Assembly (NCBI RefSeq): GCF_041909755.1
Contig: NZ_JAYRCW010000033.1
Span: 1-24,758, forward strand
DNA length: 24,758 nt
Direction of reading: 5' to 3'
Origin: Sandaracinobacteroides sp041909755
Lineage (GTDB): Bacteria; Pseudomonadota; Alphaproteobacteria; Sphingomonadales; Sphingomonadaceae
Shown: positions 6,970 through 19,100 of the stretch, piece after piece
Position numbering within the stretch: position 1 is the stretch's first letter
Layout of the letters: every line of letters starts with the position of its first letter
Notes under the pieces: model-generated
What the model saw: only the letters and a program-made list of their open reading frames with translations
What the model was told of the DNA's origin: nothing
The model's database searches: none
Position numbers and translations under genes: made by a program

Positions 6970-7057
6970 GGACACAACACCCGGCCCGGGCGATGGGATA
7001 GACTGATTTCACTGCACGGGGCCGGGGGCGGTGTGCAGGCAGCGGGGAGTAGCCGTC

Positions 7058-7984
7058 TTGGCGAGGCTTGAGAACGAGACGAAGGGAGCCGTGTATCTGG
7101 CCCGGTCAGCAAGCCTTCGCGACCAGTTCGCCCAGCTCGGCGCGCAGCTGAGGCTGCACCAATGGTCGAAGAACCTGCTGCTGTTTGCGCCGATGGTGGT
7201 GGGGCACCAGTTCACGGAAGAGGCGTTGCTCGCCTCGACGCTGGGCTTTTTCGCCTTCTGCCTCGCCTCGTCCGCCGGCTATGTGGTGAACGATCTGGTC
7301 GATGTCGCGGCTGATCGCACACATCCGGCGCGCCGCAACCGGCCGCTGGCATCCGGCCGCCTGTCCGTGCAGCTGGCCTGGGCGCTGATCCCGCTGCTGA
7401 CGGCAGGCGCAATCGCGATCGGCGTGCTGTTCCTGCCGCAGTCCTTCCTTGTCGCGCTTGGGGCCTATCTGCTGGGCACCATTTCCTATTCGCTCTATTT
7501 CAAGCGGCGGCTGGCGGTGGACGTTGTGGTCCTGTGCCTCCTCTACACGCTGCGGGTGCTGGCGGGGAACGAGGCGATCGGGGCTGATCCGACCGAGTGG
7601 CTGGTGGGCTTTTCCATGTTCCTGTTCCTGGCACTTGCGCTCATCAAGCGGCATTCGGAACTGATGGCGCTGGGCACGGGCGCGCCGAACAGGGCCTATC
7701 GCACAGAGGATCTGCGCATCCTGCTGCCGCTTGCGGGGGCGGCCGCGCTGGCGTCCGTCACCATATTCGCCCGCTACATCGGCGAAACCGAGGTGCTTGC
7801 GGTCTATAGCAAGCCGGTCGTCCTGTGGTTCGTGGCGCCCATCCTGCTGTACTGGCTGTTGCGCCTGCTGCTGCTGGCGAACCGCGGTGACCTGCACGAG
7901 GATCCCGTGGTGTTCGCGACGACCGATCCGAAGAGCCTGCTGTGCGGGGCGCTGATCGCCGTGATCCTGCTTATGGCCTGGTGA
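7058..7984 (+). CDS. UbiA-superfamily membrane transferase, decaprenyl-phosphate phosphoribosyltransferase-like
   Basis: This roughly 308-residue polytopic UbiA-superfamily protein (8-9 predicted helices) carries the Mg-diphosphate motif in the DPPR-synthase form: NDLVDVAADRTHPARRNRPLASG (about residues 78-100). The entry RLHQWSKNLLLFAP (about 32-45) and the second active-site loop YSLYFKRRLAVDVVVLCLLYTLRVLAG also fit that subfamily better than quinone or haem prenyltransferases. DPPR synthases transfer 5-phosphoribose from PRPP to a polyprenyl phosphate, giving a lipid-linked pentose precursor; the substrate here is inferred. The start is uncertain. TTG 7058 has GGGGAG 8 nt upstream, while GTG 7031 would add nine residues. 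It is the first gene of a tight three-gene group. Only a weak promoter was seen (TTGGAC at 6968 without a good -10). Confidence 0.8.
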   Translation: MARLENETKGAVYLARSASLRDQFAQLGAQLRLHQWSKNLLLFAPMVVGHQFTEEALLASTLGFFAFCLASSAGYVVNDLVDVAADRTHPARRNRPLASGRLSVQLAWALIPLLTAGAIAIGVLFLPQSFLVALGAYLLGTISYSLYFKRRLAVDVVVLCLLYTLRVLAGNEAIGADPTEWLVGFSMFLFLALALIKRHSELMALGTGAPNRAYRTEDLRILLPLAGAAALASVTIFARYIGETEVLAVYSKPVVLWFVAPILLYWLLRLLLLANRGDLHEDPVVFATTDPKSLLCGALIAVILLMAW

Positions 7985-7994
7985 CGCAGGGGCC

Positions 7995-9263
7995 ATGGAC
8001 AGCAGGAATGGGCGGATGCCGGGCCTGATATCCATCCTGCTGCTGCTGGCGGTGACATTGCTGTCCTATCACCGGCTGGAAGCGAGCCGGGCGGCCTATC
8101 GGGTGAACAACTGCGTGCTGGGCGCAGACAATGCCACGATCGGGGCCGCGCTGGACGCCGGAACCTACCGGGGACTTCGGCTGCGCAAGCATCCCATGGC
8201 GGTGGCGCTGGTGGGGGCGGTTTCGAAGCCGATCTCGATGGCCGGGGCGCCGCACCGGCAGGCGACATCGGCCGGGCTGGCGCTGCTTCAAGGCCTAGGG
8301 GCGGCTGCGATGTTCCTGTTCCTGGCCCGCAACCGGGTCGGTCCGGGGACCGCGCTGGCGGCGACGCTGTTCTTCCTGTCGCTGTTCGGGCCGGCGACGC
8401 TGTTCGGCGTGACGGACAGTTATGGCGTGACCTTTGCCGTTTCGGCCATCGCCGTGCTGGCGATGGGCGAGCTGGCAAGGCGCGCAAACGCGACGCAGGG
8501 ACGAGTGGGGGCAGGGCTGGCTGTTGCCGCGGCCGGGCTGGCCAATCCGCCCGCCATGGCGATCCTGCCGCTGTATGCGGCGCTGCGCCGGCAATGGCGG
8601 GGGGCAGGGACACGGCATGCCCTGGCGACCGACCTTGCCGTTCCGGCAGCCGTCGCAGCGCTCGTTGCGATCGCCTTGCCGCTGCTGATCTCGGATGGTT
8701 GGGGGCTCGGCTATGCCCAGCGCTATGCCACGCTGAACGGAGTCCGCGATGCGGGGCTGTTCGCAGACTATGCCGTGGGCTTCTGGCTGTTCGCGCTGGT
8801 GGCACCGCTGGAGCTGATGCAGTGCCGCTATGGCGCCGGTTTGCTGCCGCTTGCGGAGCCGTTGCGGCTGGCAGGAATGGGCCTGTCCGCGTTGCTGCTG
8901 CTGATCGGCACTGGCCGTGCCCTGGCCGAACGCCGCAGCCGCGATGTCAGTCTGGCGTGCCTGTGCGGTATCGCGGCGCTGTTCCTGTTCTACCTGGGGT
9001 TCAATCCGGGAGAGGTCCTGCTGTACAGCCCGCAATGGCTGTTCCTTCTGGTGATTGCGGCTTCGGCAGGGCTGGCGGGAGGGTGGCTTCTGCCGCTGGC
9101 CGCCGCCATCCTGCTGAATCTGGCGCTGAACCTGCCGCCGCTGCACAGGGCCGGCAGCGCGGATCCTGCCCGCTGCTGCCCGGATCCGCCGCCCAGCATG
9201 CTGCCGCAGGAACATCCGCTTCGGCAGGGCGACCGGCTTTGCGGGGGGCGGGCCGGGCAATGA
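7995..9263 (+). CDS. Polytopic membrane protein, GT-C glycosyltransferase-like (function unproven)
   Basis: This 422-residue protein has about ten hydrophobic segments, starting with one at residues 9-25. After it comes a presumed periplasmic loop (VNNCVLGADNATIGAALDAG) and then RLRKHPMAVALVGAVSKPIS. An acidic residue in the first loop followed by a K-H-P-x segment is the kind of layout seen in polyprenyl-phospho-sugar-dependent GT-C enzymes, but I recognise no diagnostic motif. The tail (about 390-422) is hydrophilic and Pro/Cys-rich, and looks non-conserved. The gene starts 10 nt after the UbiA-like gene and its stop overlaps the next start (ATGA, 9260-9263), so all three are one translationally coupled operon. 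It may glycosylate an envelope polymer or lipid; this is inference from context. Confidence 0.65.
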   Translation: MDSRNGRMPGLISILLLLAVTLLSYHRLEASRAAYRVNNCVLGADNATIGAALDAGTYRGLRLRKHPMAVALVGAVSKPISMAGAPHRQATSAGLALLQGLGAAAMFLFLARNRVGPGTALAATLFFLSLFGPATLFGVTDSYGVTFAVSAIAVLAMGELARRANATQGRVGAGLAVAAAGLANPPAMAILPLYAALRRQWRGAGTRHALATDLAVPAAVAALVAIALPLLISDGWGLGYAQRYATLNGVRDAGLFADYAVGFWLFALVAPLELMQCRYGAGLLPLAEPLRLAGMGLSALLLLIGTGRALAERRSRDVSLACLCGIAALFLFYLGFNPGEVLLYSPQWLFLLVIAASAGLAGGWLLPLAAAILLNLALNLPPLHRAGSADPARCCPDPPPSMLPQEHPLRQGDRLCGGRAGQ

Positions 9264-10342
9264 CGAACGGGGCAAAAACGAACGGGGGCGCGCACCGACA
9301 GGGGCATCTGCAAGCGATCGACGACATGCGCGGGCTTGCGATCCTGGCGATCGTGCTGCTGCACGCGGCCAATGCCGTGCTGAACCGAGGCCTTGTCCAT
9401 CCGCTGGCGCCGTCCACCCGGCTGATCGCGGCGGCGAACGATATCCTGTTCCACAACAGCACCATCTATTTCGCCCTGATTTCCGGCATCCTCTATGGGC
9501 ATCTGTTCGCGGCGCGGCCGCACGGCGCGTTTCTGCGCGCCCGGCTGGCCAATGTGGGATCGCCCTATCTGGTGATGACAGCCGGGCTGACAGCGATCCT
9601 GTGGTTCGCGGCCTCGAAGCCGGTGGCGGGCCTTCCGGCCGGCATTGTGCGCAACCTCATCCTGGGCGATGCCTGGAATACCTTCTGGTATATTCCTGTC
9701 ATCCTGATCCTTTATGCCCTGAGCCCTCTGCTGTGGCGGGTGATGACGGACCGCCGGCTCGGCGCGCTGGCGCTGCTGCTGCTGGTGCAGCCGTTGCTGT
9801 TCACCCGGACGGACACCGAACTGACCCCGCAGATGTTTGCCTATTACGCCGGGGTCTATTGCTGCGGCATGCTGGTTGGGGCGGATGTGCCGCGCGCGCT
9901 GGACTGGCTGCGGCGGGAAGCCGGGCTGGTGCGGGTGGTGGCGGGCGTGTCGGCGATCGTGCTGGCCCTGCTGCATGCCGCCGATCTAGACCGGATCGGG
10001 TTCACCTCGCTGCGGGAAAGCGTGTTCTACATCTTCCGGCTTTCCATCGCGGGCCTTGTGCTGCCGGCCCTGGTGGGCTGGGGCCTGCCGGTGGACCGGC
10101 AGCCGCGCAAGCTTCTGGGCCTGATCGCGGCGGCCTCGTTCGGGATCTACTTCCTGCATGGCCCCCTGCTGCGGCCGATCGCGCGGACGATCGGGCCCAT
10201 GGTGCCGACCGGGCAGCCTGCCTGGGCGGTGCTGCTGGCGATCCTTCTGTCTGCGCTGGCCGCGCTGTTTCTGTGCCTGCTGATCCTGCTGCCGCTGAAG
10301 CGCCTGCTGGGCCGCCGCTCGCGCTATCTGACCGGCTATTGA
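9260..10342 (+). CDS. Acyltransferase family 3 membrane protein (OafA/YrhL-like)
   Basis: This 360-residue integral membrane acyltransferase-3 protein has about ten helices. The N-terminal signature is QAIDDMRGLAILAIVLLHA (residues 18-36), with the conserved Arg24 and His35 expected for O-acyl transfer. WYIPVILILYALSP and, near the end, ASFGIYFLHGPLLRPI are the other hallmark segments. These enzymes acylate (often acetylate) sugars of polysaccharides, lipopolysaccharide or antibiotics at the membrane. The start ATG 9260 overlaps the stop of the preceding gene, and a much longer in-frame frame upstream is only read-through inside that gene. Its last 7 bases overlap the 3' end of the minus-strand HTH gene. 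The acceptor is unknown, though the neighbours suggest a glycan. Confidence 0.9.
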   Translation: MTNGAKTNGGAHRQGHLQAIDDMRGLAILAIVLLHAANAVLNRGLVHPLAPSTRLIAAANDILFHNSTIYFALISGILYGHLFAARPHGAFLRARLANVGSPYLVMTAGLTAILWFAASKPVAGLPAGIVRNLILGDAWNTFWYIPVILILYALSPLLWRVMTDRRLGALALLLLVQPLLFTRTDTELTPQMFAYYAGVYCCGMLVGADVPRALDWLRREAGLVRVVAGVSAIVLALLHAADLDRIGFTSLRESVFYIFRLSIAGLVLPALVGWGLPVDRQPRKLLGLIAAASFGIYFLHGPLLRPIARTIGPMVPTGQPAWAVLLAILLSALAALFLCLLILLPLKRLLGRRSRYLTGY

Positions 10343-10554
10343 GGGTCGCCGTCCGGCACATGGTGCAGCAGGTCGCCCGGCTGGCAGGCCAGCGCGTCGC
10401 AGATGGCCTCCAGCGTGGAGAAGCGGATCGCCCTGGCTTTCCCCGTCTTCAGGATGGAGAGGTTCGCCAGCGTGATGTCGACCTTTTCGGACAGTTCCGT
10501 GAGTGTCATGCGGCGGGCGTGGAGCAACTCATCCAGGCGGACGATGACCGGCAT
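10336..10554 (-). CDS. Small HTH transcriptional regulator (XRE/Cro, YozG-like)
   Basis: This 72-residue protein is almost entirely a Cro/C1-type helix-turn-helix: VRLDELLHARRMTLTELSEKVDITLANLSILKTGKARAIRFSTLEAICDALACQPGDLL. The HTH covers about residues 16-36. The pattern LSILKTGKARAIRFSTL is characteristic of the YozG-like group that accompanies DUF2975 membrane proteins. The start ATG 10554 overlaps the stop of the upstream DUF2975 gene (TGATG), so the two are translationally coupled. It probably controls its own operon through the ATATATCG repeats at 11088-11159. Those repeats are seen in the sequence; the binding is inferred. Confidence 0.9.
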   Translation of the reverse strand: MPVIVRLDELLHARRMTLTELSEKVDITLANLSILKTGKARAIRFSTLEAICDALACQPGDLLHHVPDGDPQ

Positions 10555-11078
10555 CAGACCGTTCCTTCCAGATCGTCGCGCAGGCGGCGGGCCTGTTCGA
10601 ACACCTCGGCCAGCACGAAGGCGAGAAGCGCGGCGAGCAGGCCCGTGAAGGAGAATTCGAAGCCGGAGCCAATGTCCGTCCGGTTTGCAATGGCGTGGCC
10701 GGCAAGGCCGGTGACGAAGCCGGTCGCCTGAATGCCGAGGATGATCCAGCCAATGCGGCGCAGGCGCAGGCTGTTGCCCACGGTGAAGGGGTTGCCGTGT
10801 GACACGCCGTCCAGCACGGTGAGGAGATTGCTGAACACGGCTGCCGTCAGCGCGAGAATGACGGCCGCGCCCGCAATCACGAGGCTGAGCCAGGGCTGGA
10901 GGCCGGCGACCTTGGCTGTCATTCCCTTCTCCGTCGCCTCGATCAGGATATGCGGCCAGCCGATCGCCAGCGCGGCACTGATGAGACCGAGCCCGACGGC
11001 GACGACGATGCAGAGGGAGAGGCCGACCACACAGACGATGCGGCTGGTGGCAAGCGGGAAACTGGGTGAGGTGGCCAT
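10554..11078 (-). CDS. DUF2975-family membrane protein
   Basis: This 174-residue protein has four hydrophobic segments (about 12-38, 64-86, 108-128 and 142-160). It has the family layout: a loop before helix 3 with VLDGVSHGNPFTVGNSLRLRRIGW, and a C-terminal VLAEVFEQARRLRDDLEGTV. DUF2975 proteins are found with small YozG-type HTH regulators; their biochemical role is unknown to me, and membrane sensing for the partner regulator is plausible. The start ATG 11078 is supported by GGAG 6 nt upstream on the minus strand. Repeated operator-like sites lie directly upstream. Confidence 0.85.
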   Translation of the reverse strand: MATSPSFPLATSRIVCVVGLSLCIVVAVGLGLISAALAIGWPHILIEATEKGMTAKVAGLQPWLSLVIAGAAVILALTAAVFSNLLTVLDGVSHGNPFTVGNSLRLRRIGWIILGIQATGFVTGLAGHAIANRTDIGSGFEFSFTGLLAALLAFVLAEVFEQARRLRDDLEGTV

Positions 11079-11087
11079 ATCGAACTC

Positions 11088-11159
11088 CGATATTGAATAT
11101 ATCGAAAAACAATATATCGCATGACCCGCCTGTCAAGCAGAATTATCGAATATCAATAT
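11088..11159 (-). promoter_or_regulatory. Promoter with repeated ATATATCG operator-like sites for the DUF2975-HTH pair
   Basis: On the minus strand there is a TTGACA (plus-strand 11131-11136), a 16-nt spacer and TATTGT (11109-11114). Overlapping and flanking it are AT-rich repeats: CGATAT-TGAAT-ATATCG, a 6-bp inverted repeat (11088-11104); AATATATCG twice as direct repeats 15 nt apart (11096-11104 and 11111-11119); and ATTATCG plus CGAATATCAATAT at 11142-11159. The patch is much more AT-rich than its surroundings. Placement over the -10 and start region suits repression by the operon's own HTH protein. Confidence 0.65.
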
Positions 11160-11232
11160 GTCCTTGGCCTGGTGCCGGCGTGGCGAAAGCGGGATGGCCA
11201 TGTTAGCAGTTCAAAAACAAGGAGGGCACGAC

Positions 11233-11751
11233 ATGGGCGAGAGCGGTCGGAGGCGGGCGGTGGGCCACGCGCTGAAGCATGAGTTGCTGATCTGGGGATT
11301 TGTCTCGTCCTACCTGTTCATCCTGTTCTCGGCCGTCGCGGCCTATGTGTGGGCGAAATCCGGTAGCGCCGGGCATCTTGGCACCGAGATCGGGGCGGCG
11401 GCGTTGCGTGCGATCGTGCTGGGGAAGTTCGTTCTCATGGGGAAGATCTTCGGCGTGGGGACGATGGATGTCGGCGCGCCGCTGGCGCATCGGGCGCTGG
11501 TACGGTCTGTCGCGCTGCTCTTGCTGGTCGCGCTGTTCGTGGTGGTGGAGGAAGCGATCGTTTCCCTGATCCATGGCGGGACGGCAAGGGAGGGGCTGCA
11601 GGCCGTGCGGGCAAGGGGCGGGGCCGATCTGCTGACGTCGCTGGCCCTGTTCTATCTGATCCTGCTGCCGCTGGCGCTGCTGCAGGAGGTCGTGCGGAAC
11701 ATCCCACCCGAAAGCCTGGCCGGCCACCTTTTCGCCCGGGCAGACGGCTGA
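11233..11751 (+). CDS. Four-helix membrane protein of unknown function
   Basis: This 172-residue protein matches no family I recognise. It has four hydrophobic segments at about 18-40, 55-72, 89-112 and 132-152. A basic N-terminus (GRRRAVGHALKHE) suggests an N-in topology. Conspicuous charged residues near helices include the EE pair at about 106-107 (VVVEEAIVSL) and QEVVRNIPPES after helix 4. The start ATG 11233 is set by GGAGGG (11221-11226) 6 nt upstream; an earlier in-frame start at 11158 would read through the AT-rich operator patch. The gene is divergent from the DUF2975-HTH pair, so it may share that regulation. It ends 8 nt before the rpoB -35 box. Confidence 0.7.
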   Translation: MGESGRRRAVGHALKHELLIWGFVSSYLFILFSAVAAYVWAKSGSAGHLGTEIGAAALRAIVLGKFVLMGKIFGVGTMDVGAPLAHRALVRSVALLLLVALFVVVEEAIVSLIHGGTAREGLQAVRARGGADLLTSLALFYLILLPLALLQEVVRNIPPESLAGHLFARADG

Positions 11752-11758
11752 CAGGCGC

Positions 11759-11787
11759 TTTACAGGTTCCAACAGGCTTTCTATATC
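11759..11787 (+). promoter_or_regulatory. Promoter of rpoB-rpoC
   Basis: TTTACA (11759-11764), a 17-nt spacer and TATATC (11782-11787), with the start predicted near 11794. This leaves a leader of about 165 nt before rpoB. rpoBC therefore appears to have its own promoter, consistent with the terminator after rplL and the intervening genes. Confidence 0.55.
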
Positions 11788-11873
11788 GCCTGCCTCACCT
11801 CAGTTCGGGATAGGGGGCGCCGTCGCGCAGCGCTCTTCACGCATTGGATCGGGGTGTTTCGGGATACGCGCAC

Positions 11874-11911
11874 AGCCGCAGCCGGGGTAACCCCTTGGCT
11901 TTGCGGCTTTT
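11874..11911 (+). terminator. Attenuator-like hairpin in the rpoB leader
   Basis: AGCCGCA (11874-11880) pairs with TGCGGCT (11902-11908). Inside it GCC pairs with GGC, and GGGG-TAA-CCCC forms the tip. The stem runs into TTTT (11908-11911). It lies within the leader, 47 nt before the rpoB start, so it would act as an attenuator or pause site rather than the end of a gene. Confidence 0.5.
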
Positions 11912-11958
11912 CGTGTCTCGATCTGCGCCATGAATCTTGACCGAAGGACATGTGCCAC

Positions 11959-16113
<4,155 letters not shown>

Positions 16114-16154
16114 CACTGAATCTGATCAGCCCCCCTGCGGGGCGAGGAGTTGCA

Positions 16155-19100
16155 ATGAACGAACTGGTTCCAAACGCTTTCTCAGCCGTCTCCAAGCCGG
16201 AGACGTTCGATCAGATCCAGATCTCGATCGCGTCGCCGGACAAGATCCGCAGCTGGTCGTTCGGGGAGATCAAGAAGCCCGAGACGATCAACTACCGCAC
16301 GTTCAAGCCCGAGCGTGACGGCCTGTTCTGCGCGCGCATCTTCGGCCCGATCAAGGACTATGAGTGCCTGTGCGGCAAGTACAAGCGCATGAAGTACAAG
16401 GGCATTGTCTGCGAGAAGTGCGGTGTTGAAGTCACCGTCTCGAAGGTCCGCCGGGAACGGATGGGCCATATCGAACTGGCGGCGCCTGTTGCCCACATCT
16501 GGTTTCTGAAGTCGCTTCCCAGCCGCATCGGCATGCTGCTGGACATGACGCTGAAGGACCTGGAGCGCGTTCTCTACTTCGAGAACTATATCGTCACCGA
16601 GCCCGGCATGACGCCGCTGAAGAAGTTCCAGCTTCTGAACGAGGACGAGTATCTCGACGCGCAGGACCAGTATGGCGAGGAAAGCTTCCGCGCCGGCATC
16701 GGCGCCGAGGCCATCCGCGAACTGCTGATGGAGCTGGACCTTGCCGCCGAGAAGGAAGAGCTTCTGGAAGAGCTGGCGACGACCAAGTCGGAGCTGAAGC
16801 CCAAGAAGATCATCAAGCGGCTGAAGATTGTCGAGAGCTTCCTGGAATCGGGCAACCGGCCGGAATGGATGATCCTGACGGTGATCCCGGTGATCCCGCC
16901 GGAACTGCGCCCGCTGGTGCCGCTGGATGGCGGCCGCTTCGCGACGTCTGACCTCAACGACCTGTATCGCCGCGTCATCAACCGGAACAACCGCCTGAAG
17001 CGGCTGATCGAGCTGCGCGCGCCCGACATCATCGTGCGCAACGAAAAGCGCATGCTGCAGGAAGCCGTTGACGCGCTGTTCGACAATGGCCGTCGCGGCC
17101 GCACCATCACGGGCGCCAACAAGCGGCCGCTGAAGAGCCTTTCCGACATGCTGAAGGGCAAGCAGGGCCGGTTCCGGCAGAACCTGCTGGGCAAGCGCGT
17201 CGATTATTCCGGCCGTTCGGTCATCGTGACCGGGCCGGAACTGAAGCTGCACCAGTGCGGCCTGCCGAAGAAGATGGCGCTGGAGCTGTTCAAGCCGTTC
17301 ATCTACGCCCGGCTGGACGCCAAGGGCCTGTCGATGACGCTGAAGCAGGCCAAGAAATATGTCGAGAAGGAGCGCAAGGAAGTCTGGGACATCCTGGACG
17401 AGGTGATCCGCGAGCATCCGGTTCTGCTGAACCGCGCGCCGACGCTGCACCGCCTTGGCATTCAGGCCTTCGAACCCGTGCTGATCGAGGGCAAGGCGAT
17501 CCAGCTTCACCCGCTGGTCTGCGCCGCCTTCAACGCCGACTTCGACGGGGACCAGATGGCCGTCCACGTTCCGCTGAGCCTTGAGGCGCAGCTGGAAGCG
17601 CGGGTGCTGATGATGTCCACGAACAACATCCTCAGCCCTTCGAACGGCAAGCCGATCATCGTGCCGTCGCAGGACATGGTGCTGGGCATCTACTACCTCT
17701 CCATGGAGCGGCAGGAGAAGAAGCCGGAGTATGTCGAACTTCCCGACGGCAGCAAGCGCGAGCGGCTGCCGGTGTTCGCCGACATGGCCGAAGTGCATGC
17801 CGCGCTGACGGCCGGCGTGGTGACGCTGCACACGCGGATCGAGGCGCGGGTGCCGCAGACGGACGAAGCCGGCCGCACCTCCATGAAGCGGTTCGTGACG
17901 ACCGCCGGGCGCATGCTGATCGCCGAATGCCTGCCGAAGAGCCACAAGGTGCCCTTCGAGACGGTGAACCGCCTTCTGACGAAGAAGGAAATCGGCGATG
18001 TGATCGACACCGTCTATCGCCACACCGGGCAGAAAGAGACGGTGCTGTTCGCCGATGCGATCATGGCGCTGGGCTTCCGCCATGCCTGCCAGGCGGGCAT
18101 TTCGTTCGGCAAGGACGACATGGTGATCCCCGCCACCAAGGAGCCGCTCGTCGAGGAGACGCGCGCGCTGGCGAAGGACTTCGAGCAGCAGTATCAGGAC
18201 GGCCTGATCACGCAGGGCGAGAAGTACAACAAGGTGGTCGACGCCTGGGCGCGCTGCGGCGACAAGGTGGCCGAGGAGATGATGAAGGAAATCTCCGCGA
18301 CGCCGATCGACCCGGCGACGGGCCGGCAGCGGGCGATCAACTCCGTGTACATGATGGCGCATTCCGGCGCCCGGGGTTCGCAGGCGCAGATGAAGCAGCT
18401 TGCCGGGATGCGCGGCCTGATGGCCAAGCCTTCGGGCGAGATCATCGAGACGCCGATCATCTCCAACTTCAAGGAAGGCCTGACCGTCCTTGAATATTTC
18501 AACTCCACGCACGGCGCCCGGAAGGGCCTTGCCGACACCGCGCTGAAGACGGCGAACTCGGGATACCTGACCCGCCGACTGGTCGACGTGTCGCAGGATT
18601 GCGTGGTGCTGGAAGACGATTGCGAGACATCGCGCGGGCTGATGATGAAGGCCATCGTCGAAGGCGGTTCCGTCATCGTGACGCTGGCCGAGCGGATCCT
18701 GGGTCGGACAGTGTGCGACGACATCGTCGACCCGAAGACGGGCGAGGTGCTGTTCGCGCGCGACACGCTCCTGGACGAAAAGATGGTGAAGGCCATCGAG
18801 GACGCCGGCATCGCGGACGTGAAGATCCGCTCTCCGCTGGTGTGCGAAGCGCGGCAGGGCGTCTGCGGCCGTTGCTATGGCCGGGATCTGGCCCGCGGGA
18901 CGCCGGTGAACATCGGCGAGGCTGTCGGCGTGATCGCGGCCCAGTCCATCGGGGAGCCCGGCACCCAGCTGACGATGCGGACCTTCCACATCGGCGGCGC
19001 GGCGCAGGTGAGCGAGCAATCGAGCCACGACGCGCCGGTTGACGGCATTGCGCAGTACCGCAACCTGCCCGTCATCAAGGACAGCCGTGGCCGGATCATC

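Noticed and set aside
8594..9259. N-terminal extension of the acyltransferase by 222 codons
   Set aside because: This stretch lies out of frame inside the preceding membrane-protein gene and is Ala/Arg/Gly-rich without conservation. The ATGA overlap at 9260 is the natural start.
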